DNA of 64,000 bases from Pacificispira spongiicola (GTDB lineage Bacteria; Pseudomonadota; Alphaproteobacteria; UBA8366; Aestuariispiraceae): NCBI RefSeq assembly GCF_012926505.1, contig NZ_JABBNT010000001.1, forward strand, positions 744,001-808,000. The letters are read 5' to 3'. The notes beneath the pieces are model-generated. The model saw nothing but the letters and a program-made list of their open reading frames with translations, ran no database searches and was not told where the DNA came from. Each line of letters begins with the position of its first letter. The first letter of the stretch is position 1. The position numbers were made by a program, and so were the translations under genes. This document shows, one piece after another, positions 53,350 through 61,134 of this stretch.

Positions 53350-53802
53350 TTAGGAAAGCGACGCCTTGACGATGGGCGAGGCCTTGCCGAAATCCATGCA
53401 GCCCGCATGGCGCGTCCGCAATTCGCCCATCACGCCGCCCATATCCTTGAGACCGGAGGCGCCGAGTTCGGCAATCACCGCCTCGACCGCCGCCTTGATT
53501 TCGTCGTCGCTCATCTGCTTGGGCAGGAAGCGTTGGATGATATCGATTTCCTGTTGCTCGCCTTCGGCTAGTTCCAGACGACCGCCCTTTTCGTACATCG
53601 AAATAGAATCCTTGCGCTGCTTCACCATGCTTTGCAGCATCTGCAGGATTTCGTCGTCGGTAATGCCGTCATTATTGCCCTTGGCCCGCGCCGCAATATC
53701 GCGGTCCTTCAGCGCCGCCAGGATCAGCCGCAGGGTCGACACCCCGCGCTCGTCCTTCGCACGCATGGCTTCCTTGAGCGCCCGGTTCAAGTCGTCGCGC
53801 AT
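53350..53802 (-). CDS. GatB/YqeY domain-containing protein
   Basis: A 150-residue helical protein of the YqeY family, related to the tail domain of the amidotransferase subunit GatB: LNRALKEAMRAKDERGVSTLRLILAALKDRDIAAR, QEIDIIQRFLPKQMSDDEI, and a C-terminal KASPIVKASL. It may bind tRNA, but its role is not settled. Divergent from carA, an arrangement seen in many alphaproteobacteria. Confidence 0.94.
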   Translation of the reverse strand: MRDDLNRALKEAMRAKDERGVSTLRLILAALKDRDIAARAKGNNDGITDDEILQMLQSMVKQRKDSISMYEKGGRLELAEGEQQEIDIIQRFLPKQMSDDEIKAAVEAVIAELGASGLKDMGGVMGELRTRHAGCMDFGKASPIVKASLS

Positions 53803-53955
53803 CGGAATTCTCCCATCGGAATTTCGTCAAAATCTCGCATTCCCCGCCCCTCATTTGCGGGAAGGCGAGACATTAACCGATAGTTTCGCGGGCGGCAACT
53901 CTGTCAAACTTTACTAACTTATTGAAAACAAACGATTTTAAAATTTTCGGATGGG

Positions 53956-53984
53956 TTGACCTTTTCGAAGGCTTCGCGTATCCA
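53956..53984 (+). promoter_or_regulatory. Probable carA promoter
   Basis: -35 TTGACC (53956-53961) and -10 TATCCA (53979-53984) with an exact 17-bp spacer, about 110 bases before the carA start. The AT-rich stretch just upstream (53910-53950) fits a UP element. No leader-peptide attenuator is evident. Confidence 0.55.
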
Positions 53985-54099
53985 TCCCCGGGTCTCCGGC
54001 GGGTTCCTGCGATTATCGCGGACGAGAGGCCCGACCGGCACGACGTACCCCTGAATTACGCTCACAGCCGGTTCCCACTGACTGACAGGAAGCCGAGCC

Positions 54100-55308
54100 A
54101 TGCCGACAGCACAGACCCAAAACGGGGCCGCCCTCAAAGACACCCTCCCCGAATTCCCCGTTCAGCCGGAAGGCGCGACCGCCGCGCTGGTGCTGGCCGA
54201 CGGCACGGTGATCTGGGGCCGCGGCGCCGGGGCGGAAATCACGCGCGTGGGCGAGGTCTGCTTCAACACCTCCATCACCGGATATCAGGAAATCCTGACC
54301 GACCCGTCCTATGCCGGACAGATGATCGCCTTCACCTTCCCGCATATCGGCAATGTCGGCGCCAACCTGGAAGACATCGAAACGACCAACCCGGCGGCCT
54401 GCGGCGCGATCCTGCGCGCGGACATCACCGAACCGTCGAACTTCCGCGCGGTCAGCCATCTGGACGGCTGGCTCAAGGCGCATGACCTGCCCGCCTTGAC
54501 CGGCGTCGACACCCGTAAGCTGACCCGGCGCATCCGCGACCTGGGCGCGCCGAATGCGGTTTTGAGCCACAATGCGTCCGGCACGTTCGACCTGCCCTCC
54601 CTTTGGCAGCAGGCCCGCGACTGGCCCGGTCTGGAAGGCATGGACTTGGCGAAGCAGGTCTCCTGCACGCAGGCTTACGATTGGGACGAAACGGCCTGGA
54701 CGCTGGCCGGCGGCTACGGCCATCTGACCGATGCGAAGTTCCACGTCGTCGCCGTCGATTTCGGGATCAAACGCAACATCCTGCGCTGCCTCGCCACGCT
54801 GGGCTGCAAGGTCACCGTTCTGCCCGCGACGGCAACAGCGGAAGAGGTTCTGTCGCACAAGCCGGACGGGGTTTTCCTGTCCAACGGCCCGGGCGACCCG
54901 GCGGCAACGGGAGAATACGCCGTACCGATGATCCAGGGCGTTCTGGAAAGCGGCATCCCGACCTTCGGCATCTGCCTGGGTCACCAAATGCTGGCCCTGG
55001 CCGTCGGCGCGAAAACAAAGAAAATGCATCTGGGCCATCGCGGCGCGAACCACCCGATCAAGGACCTGACGACCGGCAAGGTGGAAATCACCAGCCAGAA
55101 CCATGGCTTCGTGGTCGACAAGGACAGCCTGCCCGGCGGCGTGGAAGCGACCCATTTCTCGCTGTTCGACGGAACGCTGGCCGGGATCCGCCTGACGGGC
55201 AAACCGGTCTTTTCGGTGCAGTATCACCCGGAAGCGTCGCCCGGCCCGCAGGACAGCCACTATCTGTTCAAGCGCTTCGTCGACCTAATCGTGGACAGCA
55301 AGGCGTAA
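54100..55308 (+). CDS. carA: Carbamoyl-phosphate synthase small (glutaminase) subunit
   Basis: Supplies ammonia from glutamine to CarB for arginine and pyrimidine synthesis. The 402-residue protein has the CarA N-domain (GEVCFNTSITGYQEILTDPSYAGQ; HIGNVGANLEDIE) and a class I glutaminase domain with the nucleophile in FGICLGHQMLALAVGA and the catalytic His/Glu in QYHPEASPGP. CarB is not adjacent; the next gene is on the opposite strand. Confidence 0.97.
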   Translation: MPTAQTQNGAALKDTLPEFPVQPEGATAALVLADGTVIWGRGAGAEITRVGEVCFNTSITGYQEILTDPSYAGQMIAFTFPHIGNVGANLEDIETTNPAACGAILRADITEPSNFRAVSHLDGWLKAHDLPALTGVDTRKLTRRIRDLGAPNAVLSHNASGTFDLPSLWQQARDWPGLEGMDLAKQVSCTQAYDWDETAWTLAGGYGHLTDAKFHVVAVDFGIKRNILRCLATLGCKVTVLPATATAEEVLSHKPDGVFLSNGPGDPAATGEYAVPMIQGVLESGIPTFGICLGHQMLALAVGAKTKKMHLGHRGANHPIKDLTTGKVEITSQNHGFVVDKDSLPGGVEATHFSLFDGTLAGIRLTGKPVFSVQYHPEASPGPQDSHYLFKRFVDLIVDSKA

Positions 55309-55321
55309 GGGCCGGTAAGGC

Positions 55322-56377
55322 CTAAAGCGCGGCTTTAAATCCGTCGATCACGCGGTCAATCCCGGCATCGTCGATATCGCGGTGCACGACAAGGCGCATG
55401 AAGTTTCCGTCCAGGCCGGTGAGGATTCCCTTGTCGCGCAATCGGGTCAGGATCGCCGCCGGGTCTGGGGCCGTGATCGTCACCAGCGCCATATTCGTTT
55501 GGTTCGGGGCCTGATCGACGGACAGCCCGTCCAACTCCGCCAGTTCGGTGCGCAGACGGGCCGCCCGGAAATGGTCGTCCGGGATGCGCGGAACATGATG
55601 TTCCAATGCGTAAAGCCCCGCCGCCGCCAGGATACCGACCTGTCGCATGCCGCCGCCGAGCATTTTGCGGTATCGCCGCGCCTTGGCGATGAAATCCTCC
55701 GCCCCGACCAGAACCGTCCCCGCCGGGGTGCCCAGCCCTTTCGACAGACAGGCGGACACGCTGTCCACCGACCGCGCCAGGGTCTTCACATCGATGCCTA
55801 ACGCGGCGGCGGCATTGAATCCACGCGCGGCGTCCAGATGTACAATCAGTCCCATGTCTCGCCCAGCAGCGGCGGCTGCTTCCTGGCGTGCAAGGGGCAC
55901 GGCCTTGCCCGTCACCGTGTTTTCCAGCGACAGCATCCGGGTGATCGGATAGTGGGGGTCGTCCGGCTTCACCGCCGCCCGGATATCCTCCGGCTCGACA
56001 CCGTTATCCGCACCGACATCCAACGGGTCCAGGGCGATGCCCCCCAGGACGGAGGCACCATGCGCCTCGGCGGAAAAGACGTGATAGGACCGGCCGACGA
56101 GAACCTCCTCCCCCCGCCCGCAATGGGCCAGAAGGGCGCACAGGTTGCTTTGCGTGCCCGTCGGCAGGAACAGGCCCTTCGCCTTGCCGAACAAATCCGC
56201 GACCTTCTCTTCCAATGCAATGACGGTCGGGTCATCACCGAAAACGTCGTCCCCGACTTCCGCCGCCGCCATGGCGGCCAGCATGCCCGGTGACGGCCGT
56301 GTTACCGTGTCGCTGCGCAGATCGATCGTGGTTTCCGCATTATGACCCAATCCAACCTTCGACGTGCCCGCATACAT
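55322..56377 (-). CDS. Low-specificity L-threonine aldolase
   Basis: PLP enzyme that splits threonine/allo-threonine to glycine and acetaldehyde. The 351-residue protein has TIDLRSDTVTRPSPGMLAAM, VGDDVFGDDPTV, LPTGTQSNLCALLAHCGRGEEVLVG, HLDAARGFNAA and the PLP lysine in ACLSKGLGTPAGTVL. The ATG at 56377 overlaps the hydrolase stop as TGATG, so the two are co-translated. Longer upstream frame is inside the hydrolase gene. Confidence 0.94.
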   Translation of the reverse strand: MYAGTSKVGLGHNAETTIDLRSDTVTRPSPGMLAAMAAAEVGDDVFGDDPTVIALEEKVADLFGKAKGLFLPTGTQSNLCALLAHCGRGEEVLVGRSYHVFSAEAHGASVLGGIALDPLDVGADNGVEPEDIRAAVKPDDPHYPITRMLSLENTVTGKAVPLARQEAAAAAGRDMGLIVHLDAARGFNAAAALGIDVKTLARSVDSVSACLSKGLGTPAGTVLVGAEDFIAKARRYRKMLGGGMRQVGILAAAGLYALEHHVPRIPDDHFRAARLRTELAELDGLSVDQAPNQTNMALVTITAPDPAAILTRLRDKGILTGLDGNFMRLVVHRDIDDAGIDRVIDGFKAAL

Positions 56378-57564
56378 CACTGCTGTTCCTTTTCGATAGC
56401 GTCGCTGACGGACGATCCGGTCGGTGCGCCGCCGTTTAGAAAATCCATAACCCGCGCGACACCCCAATCGGAAATGGTGTGGCGCGCATGGGTCTCGTCA
56501 ATGGAGACACCGAAACCACCACCGATGCCGAGGCTTTGGACCGCGTCCTGAACGGCGCCTTCATACTGCCGCCCCTTCAAATTGCGAAAGCAGCAGCGGT
56601 CGAAGCGGTTGAATAGATGCATCTGCGCGCGCCCCTCGCCGCTCGCCCCCAGAATATAGAGGTCGAGAAGGCTCGCCCTGTCTTTCAGCGGGGCATAGTC
56701 GGCGACACCGATGGGCGCGTCCTGCCCTTCGCGCAGGTAATAGGGAAGGGTCCCCGCGACGGCGACCGACCGCCGGATGCGCGGTTCGACGGATGCCGCG
56801 AGAACGACGGTACCGGACCCGGCGGAGAAGCCGACGGCATCGATTGTCGAAACCCCCTTGGATTCCAGAAAATCCACGGCGGCCCGGACAGGTTCGACAT
56901 GCAAGGACAGGGGCGAATGCAGTTTTGCCATGCCATACTGAAGGTTGGCCTCGCATGTCAGATCGTATTCCGGAATTTCGCAAGGGGCCTCGCGGCTGTT
57001 CTCGCCATATCCGAATTGATCCATCGCGACGACCAGATATCCGGCTTTAACCATCGCTTCGATCATCGGCCGCATATCCACAAAGCTTCCCGCGAAGCCG
57101 TCATGAAAGATCACGGCGTGATCCGGATTCGGTGTTTCAGGTTCCAGGATATAAAGAAACGAAAGAACGCCGGGCCGTTGCGCGACATAGTATTGGCGAG
57201 CTTCTTTCACGAAGTTGAAATTGCGAGCCGTCTCCAACGTCTTACTGTTCCCGTAGGCGTAAAAGGCGTGCTGAGCGGTTCTGTCCCCGTCGTTTTCGTA
57301 AATGACGGCGGAAACCTCGCGACGCAGCGCTTTCACGTCCGCTGGTGACGATACGGAAATGAACGACCGGGCATCTTGGGCAGCGAGTTCCGGTCGGACC
57401 TCTTCGAAGACATAGCGATCGAAAGTCTTGTAGCGTTTGTAGATCAGGTTGGCGGTATCATTCACGCGAACCGTGACAACCAATGCCCCGATGGCAACGA
57501 GGAAAACGGCTGCGGTGCCGAGAATAAGCTTCCATTTCAGGCTTAGTCTATTGGCCACGGCCAT
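56377..57564 (-). CDS. Membrane-anchored alpha/beta hydrolase
   Basis: A 395-residue protein with one N-terminal membrane helix (about 12-33) and a periplasmic-facing alpha/beta hydrolase fold. The nucleophile elbow is GFSAGS with S247; the oxyanion segment is FHDGFAGSF; Asp and His candidates lie in VSIDETHARHTIS. An N-terminal region (35-130) has no family I recognise. It shares a TGATG junction with threonine aldolase. Substrate unknown. Confidence 0.85.
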   Translation of the reverse strand: MAVANRLSLKWKLILGTAAVFLVAIGALVVTVRVNDTANLIYKRYKTFDRYVFEEVRPELAAQDARSFISVSSPADVKALRREVSAVIYENDGDRTAQHAFYAYGNSKTLETARNFNFVKEARQYYVAQRPGVLSFLYILEPETPNPDHAVIFHDGFAGSFVDMRPMIEAMVKAGYLVVAMDQFGYGENSREAPCEIPEYDLTCEANLQYGMAKLHSPLSLHVEPVRAAVDFLESKGVSTIDAVGFSAGSGTVVLAASVEPRIRRSVAVAGTLPYYLREGQDAPIGVADYAPLKDRASLLDLYILGASGEGRAQMHLFNRFDRCCFRNLKGRQYEGAVQDAVQSLGIGGGFGVSIDETHARHTISDWGVARVMDFLNGGAPTGSSVSDAIEKEQQ

Positions 57565-57587
57565 GTTCCTTGTCGGGAATTACTGAG

Positions 57588-58205
57588 TTACGCTTCGGTT
57601 TCGGTAGATGTCGGCAGGATATGCCGGATCAGCGCTTCGGCGTCTGGGCCGTCCCATTCCGCACCGCCTTCCATGCCGCCGATCAACCCGCCCTTCGCAT
57701 CGATCAGATAGGTCGTCGGCAGGCCTTTCAAACCAAATTCCCGCCCCAGCGTCAGTTTCGGATCGTAGAAGAGTTCGATATTCGACACCCCCAACCGGTC
57801 GCGCAGGAAGGGTTCCGCCTTTTCCTTGCCCTCGCGGTCCTGGCTGATCGCCAGAAGGCGGAATCGTTCGCCGCGCAGTGATGCCGCAAGCCGGGAGAGA
57901 CTGGGCATTTCCTTTATGCAGGGCGCGCACCATGTCGCCCAGAAATTGACCAACAGAACGTCGCCCATGAAATCGGCGAATTGATGGCGCTGTCCGTCCC
58001 CGTCGAAAAAGCCTTCGGACGGCACGGGCGCTGGCTTTTTCAGCAGAACGAAGCCTTGCATCTCCCCGGTTGTCGGCGGATAGTCCGCCGCCTGACCCTT
58101 GGGCCACAGCATCGCGCCCGTCGCGGCGGCCAAGGCCGCACCGCCGACGCCCAATGCAACGGCACGGCGGGTCGGGAAGGTCGTTTTGGGGCGTGGCATG
58201 GTCAT
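57588..58205 (-). CDS. tlpA: TlpA-family thiol-disulfide oxidoreductase
   Basis: A 205-residue membrane-anchored periplasmic thioredoxin. A basic RR-containing N-terminus with the hydrophobic stretch VALGVGGAALAAATGAML leads to a thioredoxin fold with FWATWCAPCIKEMPSL and the cis-Pro region GLPTTYLID. TlpA reduces periplasmic proteins, notably for cytochrome oxidase assembly, and is divergent from argH in many alphaproteobacteria. Confidence 0.92.
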   Translation of the reverse strand: MTMPRPKTTFPTRRAVALGVGGAALAAATGAMLWPKGQAADYPPTTGEMQGFVLLKKPAPVPSEGFFDGDGQRHQFADFMGDVLLVNFWATWCAPCIKEMPSLSRLAASLRGERFRLLAISQDREGKEKAEPFLRDRLGVSNIELFYDPKLTLGREFGLKGLPTTYLIDAKGGLIGGMEGGAEWDGPDAEALIRHILPTSTETEA

Positions 58206-58254
58206 GGGCCTCCGGAACGGTGGTGTAATGTCAATTTAGTCAGGGCGAGAGGTA

Positions 58255-59637
58255 ATGTCCAAGAACGACATGTGGGGCGGCCGGTTCACAGGCGGACCGG
58301 CGGAAATCATGGAGAAAATCAACGCATCCATCGGTTTCGACAAGGCCCTTTATAAACAGGATATCCAGGGCTCTCTCGCCCATTCGGACATGCTGGCCGC
58401 CCAGGGGGTAATCGCCGCGGAAGACCGCGATGCGATCCATCGCGGTCTGAAGGAAATCCAGGAAGAGATCGAAGCGGGCAAGTTCGATTTCAAGACCGAA
58501 CTGGAAGACATTCACATGAATGTCGAGGCGCGCCTGCGCGAAAAGATCGGCGATCCGGGCGCCCGCCTGCATACCGGCCGCAGCCGGAACGATCAGGTCA
58601 TCACCGATGTGCGCCTGTGGCTGCGCGACGCGCTGGACGGTATCGACGACCTGATGCGGGACCTGCAACGCGCCCTGCTGGACAAGGCGGAGCAATATGC
58701 CGACACGCTGATGCCCGGCTATACCCATCTGCAAAGCGCCCAGCCCGTGACCTTCGGCCATCACCTGATGGCCTATGTCGAAATGGTGGCCCGCGACCGC
58801 GGACGCCTTGCCGATTGCCGAAAGCGGTTGAACGAATGCCCGTTGGGCGCGGCGGCCCTGGCCGGAACATCCTTCCCCATCGACCGTCACATGACCGCGA
58901 AATCCCTGGGCTTCGACGGTCCGACGCGCAATTCCATGGACAGCGTCGGCAGCCGCGATTTCATCCTGGAATTCCTGGCCGCCGGATCGATCCATGCGGT
59001 GCATCTGAGCCGCCTTGCCGAAGAAATCGTCATGTGGATGTCCGACCGCTTCGGCTTCGTGACGCTCAGCGACGCCTTCACGACCGGCTCATCGATCATG
59101 CCGCAGAAGAAAAACCCGGATGCGGCGGAACTGGTCCGTGCCAAGCCGGGTCGCCTGCTGGGCGCGTTCATCAGCGTGTCGACGATGATGAAGGGTCTGC
59201 CCATGACCTTCTGCAAGGACATGCAGGAAGACAAGGAGCCGCTGTTCGACGCGGTGGAATCCCTGACCCTTGCCGTCGCCGCAACGGCGGGGATGGTTGA
59301 CGACATGACGGCGCGGCCGGACCGCATGATGGACGGTTTGAAGCAAGGCTTCCCGACCGCGACCGATCTGGCAGACTGGCTGGTCCGCGTTCTGGGTCTG
59401 CCCTTCCGCGATGCGCATCACGTCACCGGTGCGCTGGTCGCCAAGGCGGAATCCAAAGGCGTCGACTTGGCCGATCTGTCGATTGGGGAAATGCAGGCTG
59501 TGGAAAAGCGCATCACCGACGATATATACTCCGTACTGACGCCCGCCGCGTCGGTCGCGAGTCGGATGAGCTTCGGCGGCACCGCCCCGGCCCGCGTGCG
59601 GGAAGCCGTGGCCGCGGCCCGCAAGGATTACCTTTAA
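58255..59637 (+). CDS. argH: Argininosuccinate lyase
   Basis: Last step of arginine synthesis, splitting argininosuccinate to arginine and fumarate. The 460-residue protein has [56 protein letters not shown] and the fumarase-superfamily signature [18 protein letters not shown] with the catalytic serine loop. First gene of argH-lptM-lysA-TIGR02302. Confidence 0.97.
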   Translation: MSKNDMWGGRFTGGPAEIMEKINASIGFDKALYKQDIQGSLAHSDMLAAQGVIAAEDRDAIHRGLKEIQEEIEAGKFDFKTELEDIHMNVEARLREKIGDPGARLHTGRSRNDQVITDVRLWLRDALDGIDDLMRDLQRALLDKAEQYADTLMPGYTHLQSAQPVTFGHHLMAYVEMVARDRGRLADCRKRLNECPLGAAALAGTSFPIDRHMTAKSLGFDGPTRNSMDSVGSRDFILEFLAAGSIHAVHLSRLAEEIVMWMSDRFGFVTLSDAFTTGSSIMPQKKNPDAAELVRAKPGRLLGAFISVSTMMKGLPMTFCKDMQEDKEPLFDAVESLTLAVAATAGMVDDMTARPDRMMDGLKQGFPTATDLADWLVRVLGLPFRDAHHVTGALVAKAESKGVDLADLSIGEMQAVEKRITDDIYSVLTPAASVASRMSFGGTAPARVREAVAAARKDYL

Positions 59638-59664
59638 GCGGTCTGATAGAGTGAGGATACCGGT

Positions 59665-59808
59665 ATGACGTTTCGGCAGGTTTTGATGGGATTGATGTTG
59701 ACCCTTGCGGTCGCCGCGCCGCTGTCCGGCTGCGGGAAGAAATCCCCGCCGAAACCGCCGTCAGGCGATGAAGCCCCGTATCCCGGCACCTATCCAGCAC
59801 CGTCCTAA
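59665..59808 (+). CDS. lptM: LptM-like small lipoprotein
   Basis: A 47-residue lipoprotein. Signal peptide with lipobox LSGC (C23 lipidated) is followed by GKKSPPKPPSGDEAPYPG, the short proline-rich tail of the YifL/LptM family. GAGGAT lies eight bases before the ATG. LptM helps assembly of the LptD lipopolysaccharide translocon in E. coli. Its place between argH and lysA is a conserved alphaproteobacterial order. Confidence 0.85.
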   Translation: MTFRQVLMGLMLTLAVAAPLSGCGKKSPPKPPSGDEAPYPGTYPAPS

Positions 59809-59823
59809 ACAAGGCATAAGGCC

Positions 59824-61134
59824 ATGAATCACTTCGACTATATCGACGGCGTCCTGCACGCCGAATCCGTCCCCCTGCCGCGCATCGCGGACGAGGTCGG
59901 AACCCCTGTCTATGTCTATTCCGCCGCCACCCTGCGTCGGCACTATACAGTATTCGTCGATGCCTTCCGCAAGGCCGGGGTCGAACCGAACGTCTGCTTC
60001 GCGGTCAAGGCGAACAGCAATCTCGCCGTGATCGCCTTGCTCGGGTCCCTGGGCGCAGGTGCGGATGTGGTGTCCGAAGGCGAGTTGCGCCGCGCCCTCG
60101 CCGCCGGCATTCCGCCGGAACGCATCGTTTTTTCCGGTGTCGGCAAGACAGAGGGCGAACTTCGCTTCGCCCTGGAAACCGGCATCCACGAAATCAACGT
60201 GGAGTCGGAAAGCGAAATCCGCCTTCTGTCGAAGGTTGCCGATGAATTGGGCCGCGATGCCGAAATCGCCATTCGCGTGAACCCGGATGTCGATGCGAAG
60301 ACGCATGAGAAAATCTCGACGGGCCGCAAGGAAAACAAGTTCGGCATCGATATCGACAAGGCCGAGGACATTTACGCTCTGGCCGCATCCCTGCCGCGCA
60401 TCACGCCGGTTTCCGTCGCCCTGCATATCGGTAGCCAGTTGACCGATTTGGAGCCCTACCGCCTCGCCTTCCGCCGGATGGCCGATTTGGTGGAACGTCT
60501 GCGGGCGAACGGACATCCGATCCGTCGCGTCGATCTGGGCGGCGGTTTGGGCATCCCCTACGATGCCGAAACGCCCCCGCTACCCGATGCCTATGCGCAG
60601 ATGGCGGTTGAGGAAGTGAAGCATCTGAATTGCGAAGTCATGCTCGAACCGGGCCGAATGATCGTCGGCAATGCCGGGATTCTGCTGTCCCGTGCACTGG
60701 TCGTGAAACAAGGCGATGCGAAGCGGTTCCTGATCCTGGATTCGGCCATGAACGACCTGATCCGCCCGGCACTGTATAACGGCCACCATGGGCTGCGCCC
60801 GGTCGTGGAGCCCGCCGCCGACGCGCCTTATGCGCCGGTCGATGTGGTCGGGCCGATCTGCGAATCCGGCGATACCTTCGCCAAGGATCGCAGCCTGCCG
60901 CCGATCGAGGAAGGCGACCTTGTCGCGTTTTCCAGCGCCGGCGCCTATGGCGCGGTCATGGCATCGACCTATAATTCCAGATTGCTGGTGCCGGAAGTTC
61001 TGGTCGACGGGGATCACTACGCCGTGATTCGGGCGCGTCAGACCTATGAAGAGATGCTGGGATTGGATAGCATACCGTCCTGGATCGGCACCGAGCACGG
61101 AACCGACGCGGAAAGGATTGAGGCGACCGGATGA
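59824..61134 (+). CDS. lysA: Diaminopimelate decarboxylase
   Basis: PLP enzyme (fold III) that converts meso-diaminopimelate to lysine. The 436-residue protein has the Schiff-base K62 in CFAVKANSNLAVI, HIGSQLTDLEPY, GGGLGIPYDAE, EPGRMIVGNAG and CESGDTFAKDR with the active-site cysteine. AAGG precedes the ATG. It completes the lysine route begun by dapD and dapE elsewhere in the window. Its stop overlaps the next gene as ATGA. Confidence 0.97.
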   Translation: MNHFDYIDGVLHAESVPLPRIADEVGTPVYVYSAATLRRHYTVFVDAFRKAGVEPNVCFAVKANSNLAVIALLGSLGAGADVVSEGELRRALAAGIPPERIVFSGVGKTEGELRFALETGIHEINVESESEIRLLSKVADELGRDAEIAIRVNPDVDAKTHEKISTGRKENKFGIDIDKAEDIYALAASLPRITPVSVALHIGSQLTDLEPYRLAFRRMADLVERLRANGHPIRRVDLGGGLGIPYDAETPPLPDAYAQMAVEEVKHLNCEVMLEPGRMIVGNAGILLSRALVVKQGDAKRFLILDSAMNDLIRPALYNGHHGLRPVVEPAADAPYAPVDVVGPICESGDTFAKDRSLPPIEEGDLVAFSSAGAYGAVMASTYNSRLLVPEVLVDGDHYAVIRARQTYEEMLGLDSIPSWIGTEHGTDAERIEATG

